Shown: positions 1 to 9,277, numbered from the stretch's first letter. The stretch is 64,000 nucleotides of DNA from Actinopolyspora halophila DSM 43834 (GCF_000371785.1 NZ_AQUI01000002.1:4071276-4135275), one strand, 5' to 3'. The notes: generated by a model not told the origin, from the letters alone. Made by a program: numbers and translations.

Positions 1-285
1 GCCCAGATCCGCTACGGGGAGGCCGGTGCGGGAGCCGCGCGCACCCTGAGTCTGATCGCACCGTGCGCCCAGCTGGTCCGGGACCAGCGTGCCGACGCCG
101 GCATCGACCTGGCCCTCGGCTCCGAGTTCGACGGGGTCAAGGCCACCCAGCAGGGGCACCAGGCACTGCAGCAGCTGAAGAACTGGGCCAAGCAGAACAG
201 AGGGCAGACCGGCGACCGGACGCAGGCCGCCGACCCCGGGATCGATCCGAAACTGCTCAGTGCCGCTCGCGACGTGCACTGCTGA
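1..285 (+). CDS. cei: C-terminal end of envelope integrity protein Cei (partial)
   Basis: The reading frame is open from the window edge to a TGA at 283-285, giving the last 94 residues. The visible part has the pattern IRYGEAGAGAARTLSLIAPC, then LVRDQRADAGIDLALGSEF. It resembles the C-terminal LytR_C-type domain of Cei (Rv2700), an exported protein needed for mycobacterial cell-envelope integrity. The position supports this, because in M. tuberculosis Rv2700 lies convergent to suhB exactly as here. After the domain comes a polar tail of about 45 residues rich in Gln, Lys and Arg. The N-terminal membrane anchor is outside the window. The family call rests on remembered sequence pattern plus gene order and is moderately sure. 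Confidence 0.6.
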   Translation, partial: AQIRYGEAGAGAARTLSLIAPCAQLVRDQRADAGIDLALGSEFDGVKATQQGHQALQQLKNWAKQNRGQTGDRTQAADPGIDPKLLSAARDVHC

Positions 286-468
286 TCCTTCTCGCAGAAC
301 TCGTACCGGACCGGTTCACGCGGCGCTCGGGCCTCGATCGAGGTCCCCTCGGCAGAACCACCCGCGCGAGCCGGGTGGGCGAAGTCCTTCCGGAGAAGGC
401 GGCGCAGCCGCTCGTGGCCACCCGAGCGACCAGGGCCGCCGAGCAAACCGAGCCGACGGCCCTCCGAC

Positions 469-1293
469 TCAGATCGTGCCCGCTCCCCGCTTCAGGAGGG
501 CGCGTGTGAGCGCGTCGGCTATACCGGGGGTCACGCACAGGATGGCCTCGTCGCCGAGACCGTCCGTGGATCCGGCCGCGGGCAGTCGCGTTCGGGCTCC
601 GGCCTCGGCCGCGATCAGACTCCCCGCCGCCCAGTCCCAGCGGGACAGTCCGTGCTCGTAGTAGCCGTCCGTCCAGCCCGCCGCGACCGCGCAGAGGTCG
701 AGCGAGGCGGCACCACCGCGCCGAATGTCGCGAATCTCACTCAGCAATTCGGTCAGTACAGCGGCCTGCCTGCCACGTCGCTCCGGCAGGTAGCTGAAGC
801 CGGTGCCGACCAGGGAGAGATCGAGCCTGCGCGCGGCCGACACCTCGAGAGGACGGCCGTCCAGGTCGGCTCCGTGCCCACTGGCGGCACTCCAGACCCG
901 CCCGGAGCGCGGTTCCACCACCGCTCCGGCCAGGGAGACACCGTTGAACTGAACAGCGACGGAGACCGCGTAGTTCGGGTGGCCGTAGAGATAGTTCACG
1001 GTCCCGTCGATCGGGTCGACCACCCAACGCAGTCCTTCCTGGTCGGCGGCACCGCCCCCCTCCTCGCCGAGGACCGGGTCCGCGGGACGCAGTTCCGCGA
1101 GTCGATCACGGATCAGCCGCTCGACGGCGCGGTCCGCCGCGGTCACCACGTCGGTCTCGGTACTCTTCGTGTCGACCACGCCCTCGGTGACGACTTCGTT
1201 GCGCATCGTCTCCGCGAGTTCCGCGGCCTCTTCCGCGACCTGCACGGAGATGCCGCGTAAGCGCTGGACGTCATACTCGTGTGTCAAACCCAC
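469..1293 (-). CDS. suhB: Inositol monophosphatase family protein SuhB
   Basis: This is a Mg-dependent, Li-sensitive phosphatase of the IMPase/FIG superfamily that hydrolyses myo-inositol 1-phosphate, needed in actinobacteria for phosphatidylinositol and mycothiol. The metal-site motifs are present: GEE at about residues 76-78, DPIDGT at about 93-98, and WDWAAG near the C-terminus. Length (about 274 aa) fits the family. The start is uncertain. A GTG at 1293 is chosen, a TTG at 1287 would also work, and an ATG at 1329 would add an atypical Cys-rich leader. The gene is divergent from ppgK with only about 70 bases between them, so the promoters must be compact. The suhB-ppgK-sigA order is the same as Rv2701c-Rv2703. 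Confidence 0.88.
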   Translation of the reverse strand: MGLTHEYDVQRLRGISVQVAEEAAELAETMRNEVVTEGVVDTKSTETDVVTAADRAVERLIRDRLAELRPADPVLGEEGGGAADQEGLRWVVDPIDGTVNYLYGHPNYAVSVAVQFNGVSLAGAVVEPRSGRVWSAASGHGADLDGRPLEVSAARRLDLSLVGTGFSYLPERRGRQAAVLTELLSEIRDIRRGGAASLDLCAVAAGWTDGYYEHGLSRWDWAAGSLIAAEAGARTRLPAAGSTDGLGDEAILCVTPGIADALTRALLKRGAGTI

Positions 1294-1362
1294 GTTCACA
1301 TCGCAACACAGCGCGGTTAAGGTCTGCACACCTCGTCCTGAATCGAATAGGAAGGATCAGGC

Positions 1363-2118
1363 ATGGGCACTGCCCGTGGTTTCGGCGTGGACGTCGGCGG
1401 CTCCGGCATCAAGGGGTGCCCCGTCGATGTCGAAGGCGGAGTTCTGGCCGACGATCGACTGCGCATCTCCACTCCACAGCCGTCCACCCCCGAATCGGTG
1501 GCCGACGCGGTGGCCGAGATCGTCGGCAAATTCGGCTGGGAAGGCCCGGTCGGCATCACTCTGCCGTGTGTGATCAAGAGCGGCACCGCCATGACGGCGG
1601 CCAATATCGATGAGGACTGGATCGATACAGACGCGCAAGGACTGTTCGCCAAGCGGCTCGGTCGAGCACGCGAGCAAATCGTAATGCTCAACGATGCCGA
1701 CGCGGCAGGGATAGCCGAGATGCGTTTCGGAGCGGGCGCGGACCGGAACGGGCTCGTGGTGGTGCTCACCTTCGGCACCGGCATCGGAAGTTCCACGTTC
1801 CTGAACGGGCAACTCGTCCCCAACACCGAGTTCGGCCACATCGAGGTGGACAGCCGGGACGCGGAGGAGGAAGCCGCCGCTTCCGTGAAGGACAACCTCG
1901 AGCTCAGCTACGAGGAGTGGGCACCCCGGGTGAGCAGGTACATCAGGACACTGGAGAAGTTCCTGTGGCCGGATCTGATCATCGCGGGCGGCGGCGTGAG
2001 CAAGAAGGCGCACAAGTGGCTCCCCCTGCTGCAAACCCGTACTCCGATCGTGGCAGCCGACCTCAAGAACGACGCGGGTATAGTCGGAGCCGCATCAGCC
2101 GCTGCGCAAAACGCGTAG
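1363..2118 (+). CDS. ppgK: Polyphosphate glucokinase
   Basis: This ROK-family kinase phosphorylates glucose to glucose 6-phosphate using inorganic polyphosphate, and usually also ATP. The phosphate-binding motif DVGGSGIKG is at residues 10-18, NDADAAG at 110-116, and TFGTGIGSS at 136-144, followed by EFGHI (about 157-161) of the sugar/metal site. Length of 251 aa matches actinobacterial PpgK. The ATG at 1363 is preceded by AGGAAGGA at 7-14 bases. It sits immediately upstream of sigA, as in mycobacteria. It links polyphosphate storage to the glucose 6-phosphate pool that the edd-eda pair further along would drain. Confidence 0.93.
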   Translation: MGTARGFGVDVGGSGIKGCPVDVEGGVLADDRLRISTPQPSTPESVADAVAEIVGKFGWEGPVGITLPCVIKSGTAMTAANIDEDWIDTDAQGLFAKRLGRAREQIVMLNDADAAGIAEMRFGAGADRNGLVVVLTFGTGIGSSTFLNGQLVPNTEFGHIEVDSRDAEEEAAASVKDNLELSYEEWAPRVSRYIRTLEKFLWPDLIIAGGGVSKKAHKWLPLLQTRTPIVAADLKNDAGIVGAASAAAQNA

Positions 2119-2453
2119 TATCGGTTGCAACGAGAAACAGGCGCCGCATCGTTCGAATCACGATGTTGAGCCCGCCCCGTTCGGGTGGCAACAGCGGTTC
2201 GAGGGCTGCGGCGTGAGGTCGGATGAGGGCGGATTCGAACGGCTGGAGCGGCACGAACACGTGACATCGTGCTCTGATCAGCCTTGCAGCGGAACCGCAC
2301 TCACCTGACGCAGTTACAATGGAACACGTCCCACCGAATTCACGGCCTTCCGGCACGCCTCGTAGGGCTCGAACGGTGGGTTGTCCCCGACCCCTGGCGG
2401 CCGAGGTTTCGCGCCCCCGGCCAGCCCTGGCAGACCGTCGCGAAAGGGCGTAC
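2119..2453 (+). promoter_or_regulatory. sigA upstream region with candidate promoters
   Basis: This is a 335-base gap between ppgK and the chosen sigA start. It contains GGAAC-N17-GTT at 2291-2315, which resembles the SigR/SigH class, although those usually have N18. A TACAAT -10-like hexamer overlaps it at 2315-2320 without a clear -35. Either would give a leader of about 125 bases before the GTG at 2454. No small gene is convincing here. An in-frame ATG at 2319 lies on the -10 element, so it is unlikely to be the sigA start. Confidence 0.35.
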
Positions 2454-3908
2454 GTGGCAGCCGCAGAAACCGCAACCCGACGCTCCGGCTCCGCTGCAGC
2501 ATCAGGCGGGGTCCGGTCCGAGCCCAGTGAGACGAACACCGCTTCGACGACCGAGGCGGTTTCCGGGTCCGAAACCGACGAGCCGAAAAAATCCTCGTCC
2601 TCCGGAAAGAAGACGTCCAAGGGCTCCACCGCGACCAAGTCGAGCGGAACCAAGTCGAGCGGAACCAAGTCGACCAGCCGCAAGAGCACTTCCAAGTCGA
2701 CGGCCAAGAAGGGCACGAAGTCGACCTCGGACCAAAGTGCCTCCGATTCGAGCGCCGACTCGACTTCCGACCAGGCCAATGCCGACAACATGGGCATTGA
2801 CGAACCGATCGAAACGGACCTCACCTCGGCGAACATCGGCGACGGCGACCTCGACGACATCGAGGTCGACATCCCCGAAGAGCCGGAGGTCGTCGAGGAC
2901 GAGGAAGGCAAGACCGACCCCGACTTCGTCTGGGACGAGGAGGAGTCCGAGGCGCTCAAGCAGGCGCGCAAGGACGCCGAGCTGACGGCTTCGGCGGACT
3001 CGGTTCGTGCCTACCTGAAGCAGATCGGCAAGGTCGCTCTGCTCAACGCCGAGGAAGAGGTCGAGCTGGCCAAGCGCATCGAGGCCGGCCTCTACGCGGC
3101 GGAACGGCTGCGACAGGCCGAAGAAGCAGGCGAGATGCCCCCGCTTCAGCTCCGCAGGGATCTTCGTTGGATCGTGCGGGACGGTGAACGCGCGAAGAGT
3201 CATCTGCTTGAGGCCAATCTCCGGTTGGTGGTCAGTCTCGCCAAGCGCTACACCGGACGCGGCATGGCCTTCCTCGACCTCATCCAGGAGGGCAACCTCG
3301 GCCTGATCCGCGCGGTGGAGAAGTTCGACTACACCAAGGGCTACAAGTTCTCCACTTACGCCACCTGGTGGATCCGTCAGGCCATCACCCGCGCCATGGC
3401 CGACCAGGCCCGCACCATCCGGATCCCGGTCCACATGGTCGAGGTGATCAACAAGCTCGGTCGGATCCAGCGTGAGCTCCTGCAGGATCTGGGCCGGGAG
3501 CCGACTCCGGAGGAGTTGGCCAAGGAGATGGACATTTCCCCGGAGAAGGTGCTGGAGATCCAGCAGTACGCCAGGGAACCCATCTCGCTCGACCAGACCA
3601 TCGGCGACGAGGGCGACAGCCAGCTCGGGGACTTCATCGAGGACTCCGAGGCCGTGGTCGCGGTCGACGCCGTGTCGTTCACTCTCCTGCAGGACCAGCT
3701 GCAGTCGGTGTTGCAGACTCTGTCGGAGCGCGAGGCCGGCGTCGTCCGGTTGCGCTTCGGACTCACCGACGGACAGCCGCGGACACTGGACGAGATCGGA
3801 CAGGTCTACGGCGTCACGCGGGAGCGTATTCGACAGATCGAGTCCAAGACCATGTCGAAGCTGCGGCACCCCTCGCGTTCGCAGGTGCTGCGCGACTACT
3901 TGGACTGA
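2454..3908 (+). CDS. sigA: Principal RNA polymerase sigma factor SigA/HrdB (RpoD)
   Basis: This is the group 1 sigma-70 factor that directs housekeeping transcription. The core is the canonical actinobacterial one: region 1.2 ([20 protein letters not shown]), region 2 with [17 protein letters not shown] and [15 protein letters not shown], and region 4 with a helix-turn-helix ending [20 protein letters not shown]. It ends [10 protein letters not shown] like mycobacterial SigA. The N-terminal 150 residues are low-complexity Ser/Thr/Lys followed by an acidic block, typical of this family, and include a duplicated KSSGT unit. GTG at 2454 (VAAAET...) is preferred over the ATG at 2319 because the longer version reads through promoter-like sequence. 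A 91-base stretch in region 2 is identical to sigB. Confidence 0.96.
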   Translation: MAAAETATRRSGSAAASGGVRSEPSETNTASTTEAVSGSETDEPKKSSSSGKKTSKGSTATKSSGTKSSGTKSTSRKSTSKSTAKKGTKSTSDQSASDSSADSTSDQANADNMGIDEPIETDLTSANIGDGDLDDIEVDIPEEPEVVEDEEGKTDPDFVWDEEESEALKQARKDAELTASADSVRAYLKQIGKVALLNAEEEVELAKRIEAGLYAAERLRQAEEAGEMPPLQLRRDLRWIVRDGERAKSHLLEANLRLVVSLAKRYTGRGMAFLDLIQEGNLGLIRAVEKFDYTKGYKFSTYATWWIRQAITRAMADQARTIRIPVHMVEVINKLGRIQRELLQDLGREPTPEELAKEMDISPEKVLEIQQYAREPISLDQTIGDEGDSQLGDFIEDSEAVVAVDAVSFTLLQDQLQSVLQTLSEREAGVVRLRFGLTDGQPRTLDEIGQVYGVTRERIRQIESKTMSKLRHPSRSQVLRDYLD

Positions 3909-3943
3909 CGGACCGGCCGGCAGCCTCTCGGGCTGCCGCGCCA

Positions 3944-3990
3944 CGCCCCGCACTCCCGGATCCCCAGCCCGGTCGAGTGCGGGGCGCTTT
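3944..3990 (+). terminator. Rho-independent terminator of sigA
   Basis: A 12-base-pair perfect stem (3944-3955 with 3975-3986, CGCCCCGCACTC / GAGTGCGGGGCG) is followed by CTTT. It lies 35 bases after the sigA stop. Confidence 0.8.
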
Positions 3991-4478
3991 CATGCGGTTC
4001 CCCTCGCCGGCCGCCGGAGGCGGCTCACTCCGCGGAGGCGCCCCACGGAGCCGGGAAACCGCCCGATGAGGCTGTGATGTGCGTCACAAATTTGAGGTTT
4101 TCACGCCCTCGACAGCGGCCGGAAACTGTTCGCCCACAGCGGAACACCACCACCGAAAACCGGGCGAAAATATGCCGAAAAACACGTTTTCGCCCTTGAC
4201 GCAGCAGTCAACCGGAACGGAAGACGCGGAAAACGAACGTAGTTTTCGCAGGTCAAAACACTAAAACCGGAAATGGTTACACTGTGCTCCCGATCACTGC
4301 GCCATCCGGGCATTTCCCAGTGACTCAAGTCGCTGATCGCACCTGGAACAGTGACGCGGCTTCAAGTGTCTGTAAGAGTGGAACTTGCGACACCGGCCCC
4401 GTCGCCAGCGGGCTACCGGTGGTTGCAGCAGGATCGAGGCGTCGGGTACCCCCGGCGCCGGGACGGAGGGAGATTCCG
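3991..4478 (+). other. Non-coding, locally AT-richer gap before the DUF7455 gene
   Basis: About 490 bases without a convincing gene. The part from 4079 to 4275 is clearly richer in A and T than its surroundings. A TACACT hexamer at 4278-4283 and a TTGACG at 4196-4201 look promoter-like but are not paired at normal spacing. A 61-codon frame at 4079-4264 lacks a ribosome-binding site and the usual codon bias and was not accepted. Confidence 0.4.
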
Positions 4479-4673
4479 ATGCCTGACACACTCACCCGCC
4501 CCGAGTTGACCGCCGCCGACCGCTGTGACCGCTGCGGGGCCGCCGCAAAGCTCAGGGCAGTTCTCCAGTCCGGCGGAGAGCTGCTGTTCTGCGGACATCA
4601 CGGCCGCGAATTCAAGGCCGGTCTCAGTGACATCGAGGCGGATCTGCAAGAGGACGAAGAGATCGACCTCTGA
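4479..4673 (+). CDS. Small Cys-containing DUF7455 protein
   Basis: A 64-residue protein starting MPDTLTRPELTAADRCDRCG. It has CDRCG near residue 13 and FCGHH near residue 37, a pattern suggesting a small zinc-binding knuckle, and an acidic tail. Such proteins are conserved directly downstream of the principal sigma factor in many actinobacteria; no function is established. The start is well supported by GGACGGAGGGAG just upstream. It is monocistronic, closed by a hairpin terminator at 4720-4751. Confidence 0.8.
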   Translation: MPDTLTRPELTAADRCDRCGAAAKLRAVLQSGGELLFCGHHGREFKAGLSDIEADLQEDEEIDL

Positions 4674-4719
4674 GACTCGCTCAGGGCTCTCAGGATCCGA
4701 GAACGGACAGTGAGCCGAA

Positions 4720-4760
4720 GTGCCCGGTCGGAAAAGGTTCCGGCCGGGCACTTCGTCTTT
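4720..4760 (+). terminator. Terminator of the DUF7455 gene
   Basis: The arms 4720-4731 and 4740-4751 (GTGCCCGGTCGG / CCGGCCGGGCAC) form a near-perfect 12-base-pair stem, followed by TTCGTCTTTC. Confidence 0.75.
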
Positions 4761-4773
4761 CCCGCCCCGATCG

Positions 4774-4817
4774 CGAGTACGGGCCGCCCCCGGAGCTCCG
4801 GGGGCGGCCCGTACTCG
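4774..4817. terminator. 44-base perfect palindrome between convergent genes (bidirectional terminator)
   Basis: Bases 4774-4795 are the exact reverse complement of 4796-4817. The palindrome ends one base before the helicase stop codon and lies downstream of the DUF7455 gene. It is therefore best read as a terminator serving the minus-strand helicase gene, and probably both directions. Confidence 0.7.
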
Positions 4818-4818
4818 A

Positions 4819-6612
4819 TCACCAGGACCGGAGCGTGGCGATACGCTCCTCCAGCTGCTCGATGCTCGCCGAGGCCGTGGGCGGCCCCCCGCAGGTACGG
4901 CGCAGCGCACCGTGGATCACTCCGTACGGCTTGCCCGTACGTTGGTGATACAGCGCGACCAGACTGTTGAGTTCCTTGCGCAGCGCCTTGAGACGCTCCT
5001 GAACACTCTGCGGGCGCTGTTCGCCCCCCTCGGCGGCCTGTTCCGCCGCCTGGGCCGATTTCGCGGACTCCGCGGCTTTGTGCTGCTGTTCGCGCTTGTC
5101 CACTTCCTGCAGCTGCTGTTGCTGACGCTGTTGCAACAACGCACGAACCTGATCGGGCTCCAGCAGCCCCGGCAGCCCCAGGTAGTCCTGTTCCTCCTCT
5201 GTGGTCGAGAAGGCCGCGGTACCGAACGAGGAACCGTCGTAGATGACCTGGTCGAGCTCGGCCTCCGCACCCAACGCCGTGTAGGGCTGCTCCTCGTCGC
5301 CGGGCTCGTCCCGCTGGCGGTTGGCCTCGGCCAGTTCCTGGTCGTCCCAACCTTCCTTCTCGCGCTGCGGTTTGCCGAGCACGTGGTCCCGGTCGGCCTC
5401 CAGCTGACTGGCCAGCTCCAGCAGCACCGGCACGCTCGGCAGGAAGATGCTCGCCGTCTCGCCCGCCTTCCGCGCACGCACGAACCTGCCGATCACCTGG
5501 GCGAAGAACAACGGCGTCGAAGCGCTGGTCGCGTAGACCCCTACCGCCAGCCTGGGGACGTCGACCCCTTCGCTGACCATGCGCACCGCGACCATCCAGC
5601 GGTCATCGGACTCGGCGAACTCCGCGATCCGCTCCGAGGCCTGCGGATCGTCCGAGACTACGACCGCCGGTTCCGTTCCGCTGATCCGTTGCAGGGTCTT
5701 GGCGTAGGCCCGGGCGCTCTTCTGGTCCGAGGCGATCACCAGGCCACCCGCGTCGGGCATTCCACCGCGGCGCAACTGCGTGAGCCTGGTGTCGGCCGCG
5801 TGCAGCACCGAGGGAATCCACTCCCCGCCCGGATCCAGCGCGGTGCGCCAGGCCCGGGCCGTCTGCTCCGCGGTCAGCGGCTCACCCAAACGTGCCGAGA
5901 ACTCGTCACCCGCGTTGGTCCGCCAGCGCGCTTCCCCGGAGTAGGCGAGGAAGATGACCGGACGGACCACACCGTCCCGCAGCGCATCGGCGTAGCCGTA
6001 GGAGTGATCGGCCTTGCTGCGCTGTGCGCCGTCCGAATCGGGTTCGTAGTTGACGAAGGGGATCGGGTTGTCGTCCGAGCGGAAGGGCGTGCCGGTGAGC
6101 GTGAGCCTGCGGACGGCGGGGGTGAAGGCCTCCCGCACGGCGTCGCCCCACGACTTGGCGTCCCCGGTGTGGTGGACCTCGTCCAGGATCACCAGTGTCT
6201 TGCGTCGTTCGGTACGCAGCCTGTGCAGATTCGGGTGAGCGGCGACCTGCGCGTAGGTGAGCACCACTCCCCGATAGTCGCCGGAGGTGGTGCGGTCGGA
6301 GTTGCTGAACTCCGAGTCGAGCGGGATCCCCGCCCCTCCCGACGCCAGGGACCACTGGTGTTTGAGGTGTTCCGTCGGAGTGACCACGGTCACGGCCTCC
6401 ACCGTGCGGTCACTCAGCAGCTCGGCCGCCACGCGCAGGCCGAAAGTGGTCTTGCCCGCGCCCGGGGTCGCGACGGCCATGAAGTCCCGGGGTTTACTGG
6501 CCAGATACCGCGTCAGCGCCCTGCGCTGCCAATCACGCAGCGGCTTGTCGTTCGCCTGCGACGGATCACTGAGCACTGAGCGAACGGATTGGTCAACCTG
6601 CGTCTCGGACAC
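4819..6612 (-). CDS. DEAD/DEAH-box superfamily II helicase
   Basis: This is an ATP-dependent nucleic-acid helicase of about 597 aa. Motifs in order are: an upstream Q-like segment (RDWQRRALTRYL, residues 26-37), Walker A TPGAGKTT (49-56), DEVH (144-147), TGTPFR (173-178), and a C-terminal helicase domain containing VIGRFVRARKAGE. A Gln/Ala/Glu-rich probable coiled coil follows (LLQQRQQQQLQEVDKREQQ). The layout resembles SSL2/RadD-like helicases of unknown substrate. The start is taken as GTG at 6612 (VSETQVDQ); the frame stays open further upstream, but that sequence is Arg-rich and not protein-like. It is convergent with the DUF7455 gene. Confidence 0.85.
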   Translation of the reverse strand: MSETQVDQSVRSVLSDPSQANDKPLRDWQRRALTRYLASKPRDFMAVATPGAGKTTFGLRVAAELLSDRTVEAVTVVTPTEHLKHQWSLASGGAGIPLDSEFSNSDRTTSGDYRGVVLTYAQVAAHPNLHRLRTERRKTLVILDEVHHTGDAKSWGDAVREAFTPAVRRLTLTGTPFRSDDNPIPFVNYEPDSDGAQRSKADHSYGYADALRDGVVRPVIFLAYSGEARWRTNAGDEFSARLGEPLTAEQTARAWRTALDPGGEWIPSVLHAADTRLTQLRRGGMPDAGGLVIASDQKSARAYAKTLQRISGTEPAVVVSDDPQASERIAEFAESDDRWMVAVRMVSEGVDVPRLAVGVYATSASTPLFFAQVIGRFVRARKAGETASIFLPSVPVLLELASQLEADRDHVLGKPQREKEGWDDQELAEANRQRDEPGDEEQPYTALGAEAELDQVIYDGSSFGTAAFSTTEEEQDYLGLPGLLEPDQVRALLQQRQQQQLQEVDKREQQHKAAESAKSAQAAEQAAEGGEQRPQSVQERLKALRKELNSLVALYHQRTGKPYGVIHGALRRTCGGPPTASASIEQLEERIATLRSW

Positions 6613-7218
6613 GCCCGTCTGCCGCTCCCTTCCAATCAACGCCGTTCGACAAGCTTGTGAAGGCGCTCTCGGCCGCCGTCTCGCGGAACAACGTCGCTTT
6701 CGTCCCGCGACCCGCGGGACGGTACGCGGCGCCACGAGATTTCCACGTCGCCCCCGGCCTGCGTCAGCACGACACGGCACGTCGCCGAAGCGGGCACCGA
6801 CCCGGGAACAGAGCCGCGCACGGGTCACGCTGCGCGGACCGGACACCGACGAACGAGCCGCGGCCCGGACCAAGGACGACGCCCCGCGCCGACCCGTTCG
6901 ACACGACACGCCCGGAAGTACTCTTCCGACCGTGCGATCGTTCCGCGAGAGTCCGGTCACGGCCGGATGCGCCCGTGCGACGAGTCACCGTGAAAACCGG
7001 TGAATCCGCCTCCGCGCGGGCAACCCCGCCCCGGGGTGAACGGGTGCCGTGCCGGACGGCCACGCCCCGGCCGGGCGGTATCCACGTGTCGCCGCGGCCC
7101 CGGGGAAGCCTACCGTCCCCACCCCCGCCAACGCGCCCTCCGGGGCGGTCCGCCAGGAGAATGAGAGTCCGCGACGCCAAACGTCGAGATCACGATCGTC
7201 GAACACTTTGGAAGCAGG
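6613..7218. other. 606-base divergent intergenic region, no gene recognised
   Basis: This lies between the minus-strand helicase and the plus-strand YihY gene. Long open frames exist on both strands, but they give Arg/Pro/Gly-rich translations with no family resemblance, as expected from GC-rich non-coding DNA. The promoters of both genes should be here, but no clear -10/-35 pair was found. Confidence 0.5.
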
Positions 7219-8271
7219 ATGGGGTCAGCGAGTCCGCACGAGGGCACCCGGACGGTTCCGCAGTCGAACACCGCCGGAAACGTTCGACGCGGACCGCTGC
7301 GTCTCGTGACGCGCACGTTGCGCAAGTCGTGGGACGACGACATCTTCTCCGAGGCGGCTGCTGCGGCCTTCTGGCAGGCCCTCTCGCTGCCGCCCCTGCT
7401 GCTCGGGCTGCTGAGCAGCCTGGGTTTCTTCGGAGGATGGCTGGGCCCCGAAGTCGTCGAGACCATGCAGCGCAGAATCGTGGGCTTCGCCGGGACGATC
7501 TTCAGTGCCGGCGTCGTCGACCAGATCATCCGCCCCACCGTCGGCGACATACTGACCAGCGGGCGTACGCGAATCGCCTCGGTGGCCTTCCTGCTGTCGC
7601 TGTGGGCCGGTTCCTCGGCGCTGGCCTCACTGATCGAGTCGATCACTCTCGCCTACAACCAGTACATGGTCCGCAACGCGATCTGGCAACGCGTGCTCGC
7701 ACTGCTGCTGTACTTGATCAGTCTGGTGCTGGCCGTGCTGGTGCTGCCCCTGACCGCGCTGGGCCCCCGCTGGCTGCTCACGGTGTTGCCCCCGTGGCTG
7801 CGCGAGGACGTGGCCACACTGATCCGGTTGCTCTACTTCCCGGTGACGGGAATCCTGCTGGTGCTGGGGCTGGCGACGTTGTACAAGCTGGCCCTTCCCC
7901 GCAAACTGCCCTGGCACCGGGGGCTTCCCGGAGCGCTGCTGGCGATGCTGGTGTTCCTGTGCTCCAGCTTCGGCCTCCGGACCTACATCAGCTGGGTCAC
8001 CGCCACCGGCTACACCTACGGGGCCCTGGCCACACCGATCGCCTTCCTGCTGTTCGCCTTCTTCATCGGATTCGCGATCGTGGGGGGCGCTCAGTTCAAC
8101 AACGCCATCCAGCAGATGTGGCCCGCCGGCATGACCAGACGGGAACGCAGGCGGTGGCGTCGGCTGGAGATGCGGCGCGCCGCCCAGCGCTTGCGCACCG
8201 AGCAGGGATATCAGACCTGGCGCGGCAAACGCGCGCGGCGCGACGACGTTCCGGGGTCGGAGCCCGAGTGA
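7219..8271 (+). CDS. YihY/BrkB family inner-membrane protein
   Basis: A 350-residue polytopic membrane protein. After a short cytoplasmic N-terminus it has about six hydrophobic segments, around residues 50-75, 85-100, 110-135, 155-180, 200-225 and 235-300. A basic C-terminal tail follows (RRERRRWRRLEMRRAAQRL). The organisation and the FSEAAAAAFWQALSLPPLLLG opening match the YihY/BrkB family, formerly misnamed ribonuclease BN. The transport or envelope role is not established. GC-rich sequence precedes the ATG. It ends 25 bases from the convergent DUF3039 gene. Confidence 0.85.
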   Translation: MGSASPHEGTRTVPQSNTAGNVRRGPLRLVTRTLRKSWDDDIFSEAAAAAFWQALSLPPLLLGLLSSLGFFGGWLGPEVVETMQRRIVGFAGTIFSAGVVDQIIRPTVGDILTSGRTRIASVAFLLSLWAGSSALASLIESITLAYNQYMVRNAIWQRVLALLLYLISLVLAVLVLPLTALGPRWLLTVLPPWLREDVATLIRLLYFPVTGILLVLGLATLYKLALPRKLPWHRGLPGALLAMLVFLCSSFGLRTYISWVTATGYTYGALATPIAFLLFAFFIGFAIVGGAQFNNAIQQMWPAGMTRRERRRWRRLEMRRAAQRLRTEQGYQTWRGKRARRDDVPGSEPE

Positions 8272-8296
8272 TCGAAAGGAGTTCAGTACGGGGGAC

Positions 8297-8545
8297 TCAC
8301 TCGTCGTCACCGCCGGGAGGCAGCCCCTCGAAGACCTCCTTGCACTCGGGACACACCGGAGAGCCCGGCTTCGCGGACTTCGTCACCGGAAACACCTCGC
8401 CGCAGAGCGCCACCACGTGGCTGCCCATCACGGCGCTTTCGGCGATCTTGTCCTTCTGCACGTAGTGAAAGACCTCGGGCCGATCGTCGCTGGTCTGCTC
8501 GGTGGTTTCCGGATTGGTCTCGGTTTCGGGAAGAGTAGTGGTCAT
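8297..8545 (-). CDS. DUF3039 domain-containing protein
   Basis: An 82-residue protein of a family confined to actinobacteria. The core is FHYVQKDKIAESAVMGSHVV, then ALCGEVFPV, and SPVCPECKEVFEGL near the C-terminus. One Cys in ALCGE and a CPEC pair suggest metal binding. The start is taken at MTTTLPETE; an ATG seven codons upstream (MRHHGV) is possible. The function is unknown. Such genes lie near sigB in many actinobacteria, as here. Confidence 0.85.
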   Translation of the reverse strand: MTTTLPETETNPETTEQTSDDRPEVFHYVQKDKIAESAVMGSHVVALCGEVFPVTKSAKPGSPVCPECKEVFEGLPPGGDDE

Positions 8546-8608
8546 AACCCCATGATGCCGCACCGAGGAGACGGGTGTCCCCTCGGTCGTCGCCCTTTCC
8601 GGTGTGGC

Positions 8609-8935
8609 TCACGGGCTGTCGACGACCCGGTGCTGCGGATCGTCGAGCTCACGAGTGTTGCGTTCCCCCTGGAAACGACTGACGTGCTCGCGCTTGCGCG
8701 GCGGTCGGTCGTTGGCCACGAGCACTGCTATCCAGGGCAACGGGATGGACACCGCCACGATGATCAGCGAAAGCCACCAGATCGGGTAAACCATCACGGC
8801 CGCTATCAGGCAAGGGATGCGCAAGGACATCATCAATGCGTACTTCTTGCGCCGCGCCGCTTGCTGATCGTCGTACGACGGCTCGGCCTCGGTGATGAGC
8901 ACCGGGGTGTCGTCACCACGCTGGGAGTCACTCAC
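8609..8935 (-). CDS. DUF3099 domain-containing membrane protein
   Basis: A 108-residue protein. The N-terminus VSDSQRGDDTPVLITEAEPS is soluble. A charged QQAARRKKYALMMSLRIPCL stretch precedes two closely spaced transmembrane helices (about residues 45-85), the second running into PWIAVLVANDRPP. This is the typical DUF3099 pattern. The GTG start is set by GGAGGTGG immediately upstream. Function is unknown. It is on the same strand as the DUF3039 gene, 63 bases upstream of that gene's start, so the two could be cotranscribed. Confidence 0.85.
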   Translation of the reverse strand: MSDSQRGDDTPVLITEAEPSYDDQQAARRKKYALMMSLRIPCLIAAVMVYPIWWLSLIIVAVSIPLPWIAVLVANDRPPRKREHVSRFQGERNTRELDDPQHRVVDSP

Positions 8936-9277
8936 GACACCACCTCCGACTTCATCGTCCCACTTCCACCCCCGGAGACGCAGGTCCCCCGAATCATTTC
9001 CCGCACACAGAGCCGGCAAACGAGTCGGCGGCTCGGTCGCCGGAAAGCGGCCGCGCCGCTTTCCGGCGACCGACCGCCCAACCCAGCGAATGGTCGACCG
9101 ATCCGCGCGGACACCGACCCGCTCGCGGGGCTCGCCCGGCCGACCCCGCCACCCTGCCCGGGGGCCCGGAAACCGGGTGGCGAACCCGAACCCCGGGAAC
9201 GAGCCGGAAGCGTGGCGGGAAACACGGACAACGGGTCGCGTCCACCGGAGATGTGCGGGGCGTGTGAGGATCGCGGC
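8936..9277. other. 342-base intergenic region with a strong hairpin
   Basis: Divergent gap between the DUF3099 gene and the methyltransferase gene. Its main feature is the stem at 9033-9073, annotated separately. No short gene or clear promoter hexamers were found. Confidence 0.5.
9033..9073. repeat. 19-base-pair hairpin containing a palindromic 23-mer repeated elsewhere
   Basis: Bases 9033-9051 pair perfectly with 9055-9073 across a three-base loop. The core at 9042-9064 (GGAAAGCGGC...GCCGCTTTCC, 23 bases) occurs again exactly at 46745-46767. It lies between divergent genes, so it is not an obvious terminator; a REP-like element is possible. Confidence 0.7.

Noticed and set aside
4079-4264. 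61-codon open frame after sigA
   Set aside because: It lies in AT-richer DNA, has no ribosome-binding site, and its composition and codon use differ from real genes here.
6657-8465. Long plus-strand open frame overlapping the YihY gene
   Set aside because: Arg/Pro-rich translation with no family. It overlaps a well-recognised membrane protein in another frame; typical GC-rich shadow.
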